From Marivirga arenosa (GTDB taxonomy: Bacteria > Bacteroidota > Bacteroidia > Cytophagales > Cyclobacteriaceae), in NCBI RefSeq assembly GCF_030503895.2, contig NZ_CP129970.2:1118001-1182000 (forward strand): a DNA stretch of 64,000 nt, written 5' to 3'. The notes under the pieces were generated by a model. That model saw only the letters and a list, made by a program, of their open reading frames with translations. It was not told the origin of the DNA and did not search any database. How positions within the stretch are numbered: position 1 is the stretch's first letter; each line of letters starts with the position of its first letter. The translations under genes were made by a program, and so were the position numbers. Of the stretch, positions 18,981-28,447 are shown one piece after another.

Positions 18981-20990
18981 CTATTCCTTATCCACTTTGA
19001 AGTTAACCCTTCTGTTTTTAGCTCTGTTTTCTCTAGTATCGTTAGGATAAGCGGGTTCAGTTTCACCTTTACCAACATACTCAAGTCTTTCTGATTTGAT
19101 ACCATTATTTGTTAAATAATTCACAACTGATTGAGCTCTTTTCTCAGAAAGCATTTGGTTATATTCTTCAGGACCAGTGCTATCGGTATGACCAATAATA
19201 ACCACTTCAATAGCTGAATTTTCATTCATTACCTCAACCATTCTATCTAATTCAGATTTACTGCTTGCTAATAGCTCGTAGCTATCAAATGCAAAGAATA
19301 CATTGTTTAAAACGATCTCAGCTTTCTCTTTAACAGGAGCCATGATCATGTCATTATTAAAACTTTTTGATTCCTTCTGATTGGTTAAATCAACATTTTC
19401 ACTGATTGGTAAATAGCCTTTAACTCTTGCAATATATTGATACTCTTGCCCGGCAGGTAAAGCAATTTTATATTCTCCTGTTGTAGGGTCAGTTTGTACT
19501 CTACCAACCTCTGTACCATCTAATGTTTCATAAGATACTATTGCATCAAGTGGTTCTTGAGTTTCTGCATCTACAACTCTACCTGCAATTGTAATAACTG
19601 GATTAAGTTCATTAAATAATGGCATTGGCAAACGGTAAATATCCATATTACCAACGGAATCTTCTTTTGTGTAATAAGCATAATTACCTTCCGCAGGCAT
19701 ACTGAAAAATAAATCATCACCGCTTGAGTTTACTTGCGGCCCCATATTATAGGGTTCACTCCAATTTTGCCATGTATCATCTAATCTTTGAGTCATATAG
19801 ATATCACTTTTTCCGAAGCCTATGTAACCCGAAGAGGAGAAAAATAAAGTTTTATCATCCGCTGCTAAGAAAGGGGAAGTCTCATCGGTAGCTGTATTCA
19901 CTACATCACCTAAATTCATTGGAGCAGTCCACGTGCCATCTCTTTTTTCAAAACTCACATATAAATCTCTATCCCCGTATGAATCATCTCTTTTGATTGA
20001 CATCATCAATGTTTTTCTACTGTTTGCCAGATAAAAATTAGCCTTTTCAGACATATTATAGAAGTCATCAATCTTTAAGCTCTCAGGTTTTGACCAGCTA
20101 TCGCCTTCTTTAGATGATACAGACACACCAGAAAATAATTTCTTTTTCTTATCATCATATTCATTACCAATAAGCAATACCAGAGTATTCCCATCTGGCG
20201 TGATTGAGCTCACCCAGTTTGGTCCATCACTATTTAAAGGTTCACCAACATTTCGGGCTTCTTTCCACTCATTAGTTATACTGTCAAGATCACTCACCCA
20301 TATATCCTCATAATCTTCTATACCCCCTATATTATCTGGATGAAATTTTCTCCCGAAAAATAATTGCTTTCCATCAGGACTTAATATTGGTTTTAATTCT
20401 TCATAAGGACTATTTACCTTTTCATCTAAACGTTCTGAAACTAATTCTTCCTTTACATTCGGCACCAATTCTAACTGCAGGTCAATAGGTGTTTCTGAAT
20501 CTGTAATACCAATGGCATCAATACTGTAATAACCTGGTACAGCTTCTCCTTCAAATTCCAACTTAACCGCAGCTACGTTAAATTCGGTAAGCTCAGTAAA
20601 TAACCTTAAAAAACGACCTGGTTGATTAACAATTACAGGCTCTCTTTCAATCATTAGATATTCATTGCCTTCCTCATCGTAAAAGTAAATCTTTGTGAGT
20701 GCACTAGGATTATATGATTCAGCAATTGCAATTTGACGAATGGGTTTAGGATTGTCAAATCCTACTTTTACAAATTCTGATCTTCCGGGTCTGCTTGGTG
20801 TCCATGCACTAGGACTACCCTCACCCCAAGGATATACATTAGGTTTTCCTAATAATTGCTCAACTGAAAATTGTGTTTCTTCCAATTGAGATGAATACTC
20901 AATTACTCTATCAGCCCATTTAGTATCTTGACTGAAAGCGATATTGGAAAAGAAAATAGTGATTACTGCTACTAAAGATAGTTTTTTCAT
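18981..20990 (-). CDS. OmpA-family protein with PD40 beta-propeller (PorE-like layout)
   Basis: A 669-residue exported envelope protein with signal peptide 1-20 (AFS cleavage). About 25-170 is a beta-rich domain. About 195-465 carries WD40-like PD40 repeats (KPILSPDGKQLFFGR, SSITPDGNTLVLLIG, SPFLAADDKTLFFSS). About 470-545 is a carboxypeptidase-regulatory-like domain (AGRVVDAETQEPLDA). The C-terminal OmpA domain (about 555-669; FAFDSYEL, IIGHTDSTG, NRRVNF) should bind peptidoglycan. The order propeller, regulatory domain, OmpA recalls PorE of the type IX system, but the TPR part and the lipoprotein Cys of PorE are missing. It lies four bases downstream of a second OmpA gene. Confidence 0.88.
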   Translation of the reverse strand: MKKLSLVAVITIFFSNIAFSQDTKWADRVIEYSSQLEETQFSVEQLLGKPNVYPWGEGSPSAWTPSRPGRSEFVKVGFDNPKPIRQIAIAESYNPSALTKIYFYDEEGNEYLMIEREPVIVNQPGRFLRLFTELTEFNVAAVKLEFEGEAVPGYYSIDAIGITDSETPIDLQLELVPNVKEELVSERLDEKVNSPYEELKPILSPDGKQLFFGRKFHPDNIGGIEDYEDIWVSDLDSITNEWKEARNVGEPLNSDGPNWVSSITPDGNTLVLLIGNEYDDKKKKLFSGVSVSSKEGDSWSKPESLKIDDFYNMSEKANFYLANSRKTLMMSIKRDDSYGDRDLYVSFEKRDGTWTAPMNLGDVVNTATDETSPFLAADDKTLFFSSSGYIGFGKSDIYMTQRLDDTWQNWSEPYNMGPQVNSSGDDLFFSMPAEGNYAYYTKEDSVGNMDIYRLPMPLFNELNPVITIAGRVVDAETQEPLDAIVSYETLDGTEVGRVQTDPTTGEYKIALPAGQEYQYIARVKGYLPISENVDLTNQKESKSFNNDMIMAPVKEKAEIVLNNVFFAFDSYELLASSKSELDRMVEVMNENSAIEVVIIGHTDSTGPEEYNQMLSEKRAQSVVNYLTNNGIKSERLEYVGKGETEPAYPNDTRENRAKNRRVNFKVDKE

Positions 20991-20994
20991 TTTA

Positions 20995-21681
20995 TTATTC
21001 CGTCTTTAATATTCGAGCTTCCACTCTCCTATTGTTTAATTTTGCCTCTTCTGTATTCTCTCGGCTTAAAGGCATAGTACCTCCAAATGCTTTAGTTTTT
21101 ATTCTTTTAGCATCTACGGATTTAGAAGTCAAATAAGATTTTACTGCGTTCACCCTTTTCTCACTTAATCTCATATTTGCAGAAGCACTTCCTCTAAAAT
21201 CTGTATGCCCTTCTAATTGAATTTCCATATTCGGATACTCTTTAAGCATTTGCATGAGCTTATCTAACTCTTTATAAGATTCTTCAAGAATCTCAGCTTT
21301 ACTTTGCTTAAAGTTTATATCCAGTCTGAGTATAGTTCCTTCACCAGAAGGCATAAGACTGAAGACTACAGGATTATTTTCATCTTCAATTTTTATTTCT
21401 TCTTCTAAGGATATGTACCCTTTTGATTCAACTTTTATTTTATAGGCTTTATTTTCTTTGATTTTAAAAGAAAAATCACCTGTTTCCTCATCAGAATGAA
21501 ACACTCTTATATCAGCGCCATAAGGTAAACTTTCTAAAGTCAAAGTAGCCTCAATAGGTGCTTCCAAAGCTTTACTAATGACTTTACCTTCCAAATCTAC
21601 CCAATTTCCACCTAATTGAGCCTCAGCATTCTGAATAGAAAAAATCAAAATAAAATTTAATATAAGGAACAAACCTTTCAT
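20995..21681 (-). CDS. OmpA-family protein with carboxypeptidase-regulatory-like domain
   Basis: A 228-residue exported protein with signal peptide 1-21 (AEA cleavage). Residues about 30-110 form a regulatory-like beta-sandwich (LEGKVISKALEAPIEATL). Residues 115-228 form an OmpA peptidoglycan-binding domain (LEGHTDFRGSAS, LSEKRVNAVKSYL, NNRRVEARI). It is first in a two-gene unit, four bases before the OmpA/PD40 gene, and the two proteins share their last two domains, so one may derive from the other by duplication. It probably anchors an envelope complex to the cell wall. Confidence 0.88.
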   Translation of the reverse strand: MKGLFLILNFILIFSIQNAEAQLGGNWVDLEGKVISKALEAPIEATLTLESLPYGADIRVFHSDEETGDFSFKIKENKAYKIKVESKGYISLEEEIKIEDENNPVVFSLMPSGEGTILRLDINFKQSKAEILEESYKELDKLMQMLKEYPNMEIQLEGHTDFRGSASANMRLSEKRVNAVKSYLTSKSVDAKRIKTKAFGGTMPLSRENTEEAKLNNRRVEARILKTE

Positions 21682-21718
21682 TTTGCAATTTCTTTAAAAT
21701 TTTTAAAAAATAATTGTA

Positions 21719-21726
21719 CAAAACTA
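21719..21726 (-). promoter_or_regulatory. Candidate -7 box for the OmpA gene pair
   Basis: On the minus strand TAGTTTTG matches TAnnTTTG, 37 bases before the ATG at 21681. No TTG is found at the preferred distance. Confidence 0.38.
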
Positions 21727-21864
21727 CTTTTAAAAATTGAATTGCATAAAAATATTCGATGAAATAATAGGATTTCTATCCGAGACCTTACTTATCTTAT
21801 ATTAAAATTCGGGGAGAATTATATTTATTGGTTGATGAAATATTTACAAACTTATTAAAAGTAA

Positions 21865-23166
21865 TTACTTCACTTTTGCCATTAGAACTTCACTTTCAGC
21901 CTCAGGGTATGAAACTTGATCTAATTTTGATTTCACATACCCTTTATATCTCATGAAGTTTGAAAGATAATCTTCTTTAATTGGCTCAGAAGGAGGTAAA
22001 TCTACTTTTAAAGCATCAACTTGCTTATCGTTTTTCCAAAAGCGATAACACAAATGCGGTCCACTTGCTAAACCTGTAGAACCTACATAACCAATTAATT
22101 GGCCTTGCTTAACTTTTGATCCTGGCTTTATTCCTTTTGCTATTCTTGACATGTGAAGGTATTGCGTAGAATAAGTAGCATTATGTCTGATTTTTACATT
22201 ACGCCCATTAAATTTCTCATATCTTGCTTTAAGAATTACACCATCTCCAGCAGCATAAATTGGCGTACCCGTTGGTGCTGCATAATCAGTCCCTAAATGA
22301 GCTTTATATCTCTTTTGTACAGGGTGGTATCTTCTTTTAGTATATTTTGAACTAATTCGTGTAAATTTCACTGGATATCTCAAGAATGCTTTTCTTAAAC
22401 TTTTCCCTTCTTCGTCAAAATAATCAATACCATCGCCTTGATCGAAAGCAATGGATAAAAATGGATTATTATAATGAATTAATTCTGCACCTATAATTTC
22501 TTCTATGCCTACAGATTTCCCCTCAATTGTTCTCTCAGTGTATATTACTTTAAATTGATCCCCAGGATAAATTTTGGTGAAATCAATTTGCCATCCATAC
22601 ATATCAGCTACTAAATCGACTAATTCAGGAGTTCCTCCATTTTTTAATATCTCTTCATAAAGTGAAGATTGAATTGTACCACTAATTGCTTTCTCTTTAA
22701 CTTCAACTGGTCTTTTTTCGACATATACTTTAATTGAATCTTTTAAGTTAAAAACAACATACTCTTCCGGGTTTGGTTCATACACTAAAGCCCTTGCAGA
22801 AGGTAATGAGTCATTATCTTGATAAATTATCGTATATTTTTTGTTAGGTGCAATCTTACGTACATCAAATACATTTTTGGCAACATTAGCTAATTGAAAA
22901 ATGGTTTGGTGGGAAACATTATATGCTAATAATATATCAGAAATACTCTGGTTTCTTTTTACGGCATGTTCCGCAACCTGAAAAGAATCAACTACCATGC
23001 CGTATAAGATGGTAGGATCTGGTTTGACCAGATTAATTTGAGCAGTATCAGATTCTACCTTTGCGCTATCTATCAAAGGAGAGCTAGCGTAGTACTCAAA
23101 AACAAAAAAATATGTGGTTAATATTAACACTAAAAGTATGAGTGCACTAGTAAGTTTTCTTTTCAT
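21865..23166 (-). CDS. M23 (LytM-type) peptidoglycan endopeptidase
   Basis: A 433-residue envelope protein with an N-terminal membrane anchor or uncleaved signal (about 5-24). Residues about 65-115 form a LysM/OapA-like domain, as in MepM (AEHAVKRNQSISDIL). The C-terminal M23 zinc domain has all expected residues: H290 and D294 in HLGTDY, H338 in YLHMS and H371 in GPHLCYRFW. It should cut peptide cross-links in cell-wall peptidoglycan, so it is probably active and not a degenerate LytM factor. It is followed 183 bases downstream (on this strand) by the OmpA gene pair and stands alone. Confidence 0.92.
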   Translation of the reverse strand: MKRKLTSALILLVLILTTYFFVFEYYASSPLIDSAKVESDTAQINLVKPDPTILYGMVVDSFQVAEHAVKRNQSISDILLAYNVSHQTIFQLANVAKNVFDVRKIAPNKKYTIIYQDNDSLPSARALVYEPNPEEYVVFNLKDSIKVYVEKRPVEVKEKAISGTIQSSLYEEILKNGGTPELVDLVADMYGWQIDFTKIYPGDQFKVIYTERTIEGKSVGIEEIIGAELIHYNNPFLSIAFDQGDGIDYFDEEGKSLRKAFLRYPVKFTRISSKYTKRRYHPVQKRYKAHLGTDYAAPTGTPIYAAGDGVILKARYEKFNGRNVKIRHNATYSTQYLHMSRIAKGIKPGSKVKQGQLIGYVGSTGLASGPHLCYRFWKNDKQVDALKVDLPPSEPIKEDYLSNFMRYKGYVKSKLDQVSYPEAESEVLMAKVK

Positions 23167-23350
23167 TTTAATAATTGTGCTTTGTTGCCAGATGCAATAT
23201 TATTATATTTTTCTAAATATCAATACTTTAGGTACTTTATTTTAAAGTGATTATTTAATTTTTTATTAAAAACAAAAGGATTAATTAAGATTTTGATTGG
23301 TAAATGTGGTTTTTCAAAGCTTGAATCTAATACAAATAAGGTGTTTTTTA

Positions 23351-25426
23351 TCAATAAGACCCGAAAAATCGTCTGATAAACCACTCAGAAAACAATAAAA
23401 TCAAAATAATTATATAAGGAATAATATTTTGAGTTATTGGAATAACCTCAGATTCACCGCTTAACACTTTAGGATAATCATTAGCCATCAAATCACTTTC
23501 TAAACTACTTAATTCATCTACTTTGTAGAACTTCCCATTATTCTTTTGGGCAACTCTTCTTAATAGATTAAAATTGGCTTTTAAGTTTTGCTTCTCAATA
23601 TCAAATTGATCGACCACAAACTGTCCGGAAGAAGTATAATTTACACCTTGCAAATTACCAGTAGCTGTATAATCATAGACCCCTTGAGCCAAAGTTCCCA
23701 AATCAAAATTTGGCTTAAGCCTATCAGGTGTAAATTCATAATTTAAAATACTATCCTTCTCATTTTTCAAGATCAAGCTGATGGGAACATCAAATATCCT
23801 GTCGAAAACTTCATTGTACAATTCTACATTGAATTTTATCATTTCATTATCTAGAAAGGCATCTTTTATTGGAAATACTTTAAATAGGTCTCTTTTATTA
23901 TTAGCAGTTAAATACTGAATAGTTTTAGAAACCCACGAATCAAAAAAATCATGCCTTTCAGTATTTAAATATTCTACCATTCTCCAAACTCTGAAATTTT
24001 GTGCAAGAAGAGTAGCTTGCCTTGTTTGATCATCTTTATAAAAAACAAATATGGGTTGTTGAGTTTTAACATTCCCAACTCTTTTCATCATAAAACTCTG
24101 AGCCAAAGGATGAAATTGATGTTTAACATACGGTAAATATACTGGTGGCAGTTTTGATTGGATCTCTTGCTTTTCATTTTCCAATTGAAATAAATCAAAT
24201 TTTGGATTTATATAAGCGAAAGCTTCATCTACCTCAGCAGAAGGTCTTAATTCGGTTGATTTATTCACTTCATTATAAATATTAAAAGCCATATTTGGGC
24301 CATTTACAAACCAAATAGGAATATTGGCATTGGCTATCTTTCGAATTTCAGAAATGAAAACATTATTTCGGTTTGGCAAATGAAATAAAATAGCTAAATC
24401 ATATTCGGCTATATTTTTAAGCTGCTTTTTATTAACCGAGGCGATATTTAGTTCATATTCATAATTAGTATTTTGATCAAGTGAAGCGGTTAATGCTTTA
24501 ATGTCAGGGTGAGGATAGGGCGCTAAAAATAAAATCTTCTTTTTACCTTCAATTATATTGACATAGGCATTTTTGCTGTTGTTTTCTTGTATAAATTCAC
24601 CTTCTAAGGCTTCCACTCTAACAGTATAAGATTGGAAACCAAAATCATCTGCAGAAACTAAAAACTGAACAGTCGATAAATTATCATTCCCTATAAAATT
24701 GATTACCTCTTGATCTATTGTTTTTCCCTCTTTAAGCAACTTTACACGTCCAACTTGATTATCAAATCCGCTTTGTAAAATATCAACCTCTATTGGGAAT
24801 TCATTGCCCTGATAAGCTACCTTATTATATCTGATCTCTTTTAATACAACATCTTTCTTTTGAACAGTATCACCTAAACCCACTGTTGAGAGCTCAAAAG
24901 GAAAGGCATAATAATCAGGTGAAATGCCTTGATTATAAATTCCATCAGAAAATAAAACCACTCTTGAAATTAATGCTTCATCAATTAGATCTGAAATATT
25001 TTTTAAGGACTGATTTAAGGGACTAGATTTTTGAAAACCTTCCAAGCTATCTGAACTAGTAATTATATCACCTTTTAAGTTTAAGATTGGAATGTGTACC
25101 CCTTTCTCGTCTTCGAGCTTTTCCTTTAGTTGAAGTATTGATGAAAATGTTTTATTAAAATTATCATCTCCTTCATTAACTGATTCAGAATCATCTATAA
25201 GGAAAACAATATTAGAATCTTCACTTTCTGTTCTTCGAATATTCAAAAAGGGTTCCAATAAAAGATAGGCAATTAAGGTAATAGCAATTGTTCTGAGAAC
25301 GAATAGAACTTTATTCCAAATAGGTTTCCAAGGCCCTTTATGCTTGTTGTATAGCAAGAAAGCATATCCTAAACCAAGTGATAAGCATAAAATTAGCCAA
25401 TATGGTGAATAGCTTATATCTAGCAT
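23351..25426 (-). CDS. VWA-like membrane protein
   Basis: A 691-residue protein with two N-terminal membrane helices (about 8-24 and 38-58), a large extracytoplasmic part, and one membrane helix at the C-terminus (about 667-685). Just after the first helices comes IVFLIDDSESV, in the style of the metal-binding DxSxS site of von Willebrand A domains, which resembles BatA/BatB-type proteins. A second Rossmann-like part follows (KKILFLAPYPHPDIKALTASL). It is common in Bacteroidota as an uncharacterised VWA protein. It stands between the M23 peptidase gene and comB with no tight coupling. Function unknown; a role in envelope integrity is a guess. Confidence 0.75.
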   Translation of the reverse strand: MLDISYSPYWLILCLSLGLGYAFLLYNKHKGPWKPIWNKVLFVLRTIAITLIAYLLLEPFLNIRRTESEDSNIVFLIDDSESVNEGDDNFNKTFSSILQLKEKLEDEKGVHIPILNLKGDIITSSDSLEGFQKSSPLNQSLKNISDLIDEALISRVVLFSDGIYNQGISPDYYAFPFELSTVGLGDTVQKKDVVLKEIRYNKVAYQGNEFPIEVDILQSGFDNQVGRVKLLKEGKTIDQEVINFIGNDNLSTVQFLVSADDFGFQSYTVRVEALEGEFIQENNSKNAYVNIIEGKKKILFLAPYPHPDIKALTASLDQNTNYEYELNIASVNKKQLKNIAEYDLAILFHLPNRNNVFISEIRKIANANIPIWFVNGPNMAFNIYNEVNKSTELRPSAEVDEAFAYINPKFDLFQLENEKQEIQSKLPPVYLPYVKHQFHPLAQSFMMKRVGNVKTQQPIFVFYKDDQTRQATLLAQNFRVWRMVEYLNTERHDFFDSWVSKTIQYLTANNKRDLFKVFPIKDAFLDNEMIKFNVELYNEVFDRIFDVPISLILKNEKDSILNYEFTPDRLKPNFDLGTLAQGVYDYTATGNLQGVNYTSSGQFVVDQFDIEKQNLKANFNLLRRVAQKNNGKFYKVDELSSLESDLMANDYPKVLSGESEVIPITQNIIPYIIILILLFSEWFIRRFFGSY

Positions 25427-25486
25427 TTTTGAAGGCTAACTATATCTTTAATTATCATTATAAATAAGATTATATGACTACAGATT

Positions 25487-26194
25487 TTATTTTTTTAATC
25501 TTAATGATTTTCCATCTAAATATGGAATTATATCATAAATACTTTCTTGAACACAAAATTCGATATCCTTTACCACATTTAATTTCGATAATCTTTTTGC
25601 GTGAGAAGAATCTCTCATATAATTCATCATATCTTTTTTCGCTGTGAGATACATGGCTTCGGCAGCTAATGGCGCATCACATGCAAATTGAAAATCCTCT
25701 TTTAATTGGTGAGCTAATGCTCCTGCAAACAAAGTATCTTCTAAATTAAATTTACCCTTCCAACCTGCACACAGTATTATAATATCTTCTTCCTTATTTT
25801 TTAAATACTCAACTAGAGCGTTTAGGTTTAAAAATGCACCTATTAAAATTTCTTTTGCTGCTAAGCTTTTGTTAATTGCCAAGGTTCCGTTTGTAGTAGT
25901 AACCGCTACTTTTTCACCTTTCATTTTTGAATCAAGGTATTCAAATGGAGAATTACCAAGGTCAAATCCTTCTGCTTTACTTCCATTTCTCTCTGCAGCT
26001 GCTAAATACCCTTTCTCTTGTAATGCTTTACATTCTTCTAAAGTAGAAACCGGAATGATTTCTGTTACTCCATTTGAGAATCCACTTACCATACAAGAAG
26101 TAGCACGTAGAATATCAACCACCACCACTATTTTATTCTCCAAATTGTATTGATGTAGTAATTCAGGAGTTAAACAAACATCTATATTTTTCAT
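25487..26194 (-). CDS. comB: 2-phosphosulfolactate phosphatase family protein
   Basis: A 235-residue cytoplasmic protein of the ComB family, Mg-dependent phosphatases that make sulfolactate in coenzyme M synthesis in methanogens. Family pieces are VVVVDILRATSCM at 25-37, the AAERNGSKAEGFDLGNSPF region, VTTTNGT and ILCAGWKG near 140. No other coenzyme M genes (comA, comC) are in the window and Bacteroidota do not make coenzyme M, so the physiological substrate is uncertain. It is divergent from the metal/B12 uptake operon and separated from it by only about 118 bases. Confidence 0.88.
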   Translation of the reverse strand: MKNIDVCLTPELLHQYNLENKIVVVVDILRATSCMVSGFSNGVTEIIPVSTLEECKALQEKGYLAAAERNGSKAEGFDLGNSPFEYLDSKMKGEKVAVTTTNGTLAINKSLAAKEILIGAFLNLNALVEYLKNKEEDIIILCAGWKGKFNLEDTLFAGALAHQLKEDFQFACDAPLAAEAMYLTAKKDMMNYMRDSSHAKRLSKLNVVKDIEFCVQESIYDIIPYLDGKSLRLKK

Positions 26195-26213
26195 ACAAGC
26201 TTTCTAATTTTAG

Positions 26214-26243
26214 AATTGCAAAAATTGCAAAATATTTTGAATT
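26214..26243. promoter_or_regulatory. Candidate operator between comB and the uptake operon
   Basis: The stretch contains a direct repeat ATTGCAAAA / ATTGCAAAA followed by the palindrome AAAATATTTT and TTGAATT. It lies in the short divergent region and could bind a metal-responsive regulator such as the Fur-family protein encoded at 29700-30155. This is a guess based on position and symmetry only. Confidence 0.25.
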
Positions 26244-26298
26244 CGGAGCTATAAATAGGATAAGTATGAGATTGGATAGGCAATAGAATCATTTTGAT

Positions 26299-26306
26299 TA
26301 TTTTTG
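26299..26306 (+). promoter_or_regulatory. -7 box placed 7 bases before the ATG
   Basis: TATTTTTG matches TAnnTTTG. It overlaps a TTG codon (26304) that could be mistaken for the start of the downstream gene. The ATG at 26313 would then be at or within a base or two of the transcription start, giving a leaderless mRNA. Confidence 0.5.
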
Positions 26307-26312
26307 CTCTTA

Positions 26313-27428
26313 ATGAAGATTAGAATTTCACTTTTTATATTATTAATAAGCCTATTTAGCTGTGAAAGTAATAAACAAATTCAGCAGCAAACTAAAGGCA
26401 AGGAAATTACTGAGTACAGCCAAACCTTAAGTATTGAGGAATTTCAAGATTATTATCTGGTAAAAGTTAAAAAGCCTAGTTCTAAAGACTTTTTTAATTA
26501 TGTGTTATATAAAAATGAAAAGCCATCTATCGAAGCTGATGCTGCCATCAAAATCCCTATTAAAAAAATAGTATGTTTATCTACATCTCATTTACCTTCA
26601 ATTGAAGCTATTGGCCACAGTGAAAGTGTGATAGGCTTCCCCAACTTAGATTTAATCTACAGTAAGCAATTCAGAAAATTATCCGAAAATGGAAATTTGC
26701 AAGATATAGGACAGAAAAATGGAATCAATATTGAAAAAACAATTTCATTGAAGCCTGATGTAATTACCGCCTATGCTTTTGGTGGGAATTATGAGCAATT
26801 AAAACCTTTGCAAAAAGCAGGAATATCCGTAATTGTAAATACCGATTATTTAGAAAACACTCCTTTAGGTAGAGCTGAATGGTTAAAATTAAATTCAATT
26901 CTTTTTGATGAGTACCAAAAAGGAGATAGTATATTTAATCATATCAAACAAGAATATATAGAAGCAAAAAGCTTAAGCGAAAACATAAAAAATAAACCCA
27001 GTGTGATGACTGGAATTATGTATGGTGATATTTGGTATATGCCAGGAGGAAATAGCTATGTTGCAAAATTTATTGAGGATGCTGCAGGAAACTATCTATG
27101 GAAAGAAAATAATGAAACTGGCAGTTTAGAATTAAGCTTTGAATCTGTTTTGAGTATTGCTCAATCAGCTGATATTTGGATTGGTGCTGCATCTTTAACT
27201 AGTCTAAAAAAATTAGAAAATACAAATGAAAATTATGCGCTTTTTGAAGCCTTTCAAAATGAACAGGTATTTTCATACACAAAGAGAGTTACCGAATCAG
27301 GTGCAAATGATTTCTTAGAATCAGGTTATATGCGTGCTGATTGGGTACTAAAAGATTACATAAAATTAATGCATCCTGAAGTTTTAAAGGATACTGCTAC
27401 CGTATATTTTGAAAAATTGAATCCTTGA
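26313..27428 (+). CDS. ABC uptake substrate-binding lipoprotein (BtuF/FecB class)
   Basis: The start is set at ATG 26313 because an upstream in-frame TTG (26304) lies inside the -7 promoter box. The 371-residue product is a lipoprotein (SLFSCESN; Cys near 17). It has the two-lobe class III binding-protein fold: VCLSTSHLPSIEAIGHSESVIGFP in the first lobe, ISLKPDVITAY before the connecting helix, and WYMPGGNSYVAKFIEDAAG in the second lobe. This class binds cobalamin, haem or ferric siderophores. It is the first gene of a three-gene uptake operon overlapping the permease by 4 bases. Confidence 0.88.
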   Translation: MKIRISLFILLISLFSCESNKQIQQQTKGKEITEYSQTLSIEEFQDYYLVKVKKPSSKDFFNYVLYKNEKPSIEADAAIKIPIKKIVCLSTSHLPSIEAIGHSESVIGFPNLDLIYSKQFRKLSENGNLQDIGQKNGINIEKTISLKPDVITAYAFGGNYEQLKPLQKAGISVIVNTDYLENTPLGRAEWLKLNSILFDEYQKGDSIFNHIKQEYIEAKSLSENIKNKPSVMTGIMYGDIWYMPGGNSYVAKFIEDAAGNYLWKENNETGSLELSFESVLSIAQSADIWIGAASLTSLKKLENTNENYALFEAFQNEQVFSYTKRVTESGANDFLESGYMRADWVLKDYIKLMHPEVLKDTATVYFEKLNP

Positions 27429-28447
27429 AAATAGAACCAGCATATAAAAAAATATTGCTCATAATCCCGATCTTAATAGTTCTAATCCTACTATCTATAA
27501 GTTTGGGCTCAGTGAATATTTCACTGGCTGATGTGTTCTCAATTATATTTCAAAACAACACAGATAACGAAGCATTTTATAATATTATTTATTCCTACAG
27601 GCTACCTAAAAGTTTAACCTCCATTTTCGCAGGAGCCGCTTTAGGTTTTGCTGGTTTACAAATGCAAACTTTGTTTAGAAATCCATTAGCTGGACCTTTT
27701 GTATTAGGAATAAGTTCTGGCGCCAGTCTGGGTGTTGCATTTTTAGTACTCCTAGGAATAGGGGTTAATGGCACTTTAGCCTATTGGGGAATGACTATTT
27801 CTTCCATAATAGGCTCACTTTCTGTTTTACTTTTAGTCGTATTGGTTTCCATCAGACTAAAAGATAGCATGTCATTACTTTTAGTAGGCTTAATGTTTGG
27901 GGCATTTACTTCAGCAATTGTGAGTGTAATGCAATATTTCAGCACTGCTGAGGACATCCAAAATTTCCTGTTCTGGACCTTTGGTACAACGGGTAATTTA
28001 AGCTGGTCAGAGTTAAAAATATTTATCCCAACTATACTTATTGGAATAGCAATTGGCTATTGGCAAGCCAAGCCTTTAAACGCACTGCTTATGGGAGAAA
28101 ATTATGCCCAAAGCATGGGGTTAAGAATAAAAAATGTCCGATTATTTTTAGTTATCTCTACTAGCATATTAGCGGGGATTGTAACTGCATTTTGTGGCCC
28201 CATAGCATTTTTAGGATTAGCCGTTCCTCATATCAGCAGGATTTTATTCAGAAGTTCTAATCATTTTGTTTTAATACCTGCTACCTTACTTTTAGGTGCA
28301 TGTTTATTACTGATTTGTGACTTGATCGCTCAAGTTCCATTTTCAGATTTAGTTTTACCTATTAATGCTGTTACTTCCTTATTTGGAGCTCCTGTTGTAA
28401 TATGGCTTATTGTAAGAAGAAAAAATATGAGTAGAAATTTTGGTTGA
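27425..28447 (+). CDS. FecCD/BtuC-type ABC uptake permease
   Basis: A 340-residue inner-membrane permease with 9-10 membrane helices. It starts with TTG at 27425, overlapping the stop of the binding-protein gene. Family landmarks are RLPKSLTSIFAGAALGFAGLQMQTLFRNPLAGPFVLGISSGA (spanning about 60-101), the G-rich VGLMFGAF, and the coupling region CGPIAFLGLAVPHISR near 258-273. It forms the homodimeric channel for the binding protein and ATPase encoded on either side. It moves a B12-, haem- or siderophore-like substrate; which one is not visible. Confidence 0.92.
   Translation: MKIEPAYKKILLIIPILIVLILLSISLGSVNISLADVFSIIFQNNTDNEAFYNIIYSYRLPKSLTSIFAGAALGFAGLQMQTLFRNPLAGPFVLGISSGASLGVAFLVLLGIGVNGTLAYWGMTISSIIGSLSVLLLVVLVSIRLKDSMSLLLVGLMFGAFTSAIVSVMQYFSTAEDIQNFLFWTFGTTGNLSWSELKIFIPTILIGIAIGYWQAKPLNALLMGENYAQSMGLRIKNVRLFLVISTSILAGIVTAFCGPIAFLGLAVPHISRILFRSSNHFVLIPATLLLGACLLLICDLIAQVPFSDLVLPINAVTSLFGAPVVIWLIVRRKNMSRNFG

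Noticed and set aside
26195-26312. Cobalamin riboswitch in front of the BtuFCD-like operon
   Set aside because: The gap is too short (about 118 bases) and lacks the conserved B12-box type sequence; the -7 box is directly before the ATG, leaving no leader.
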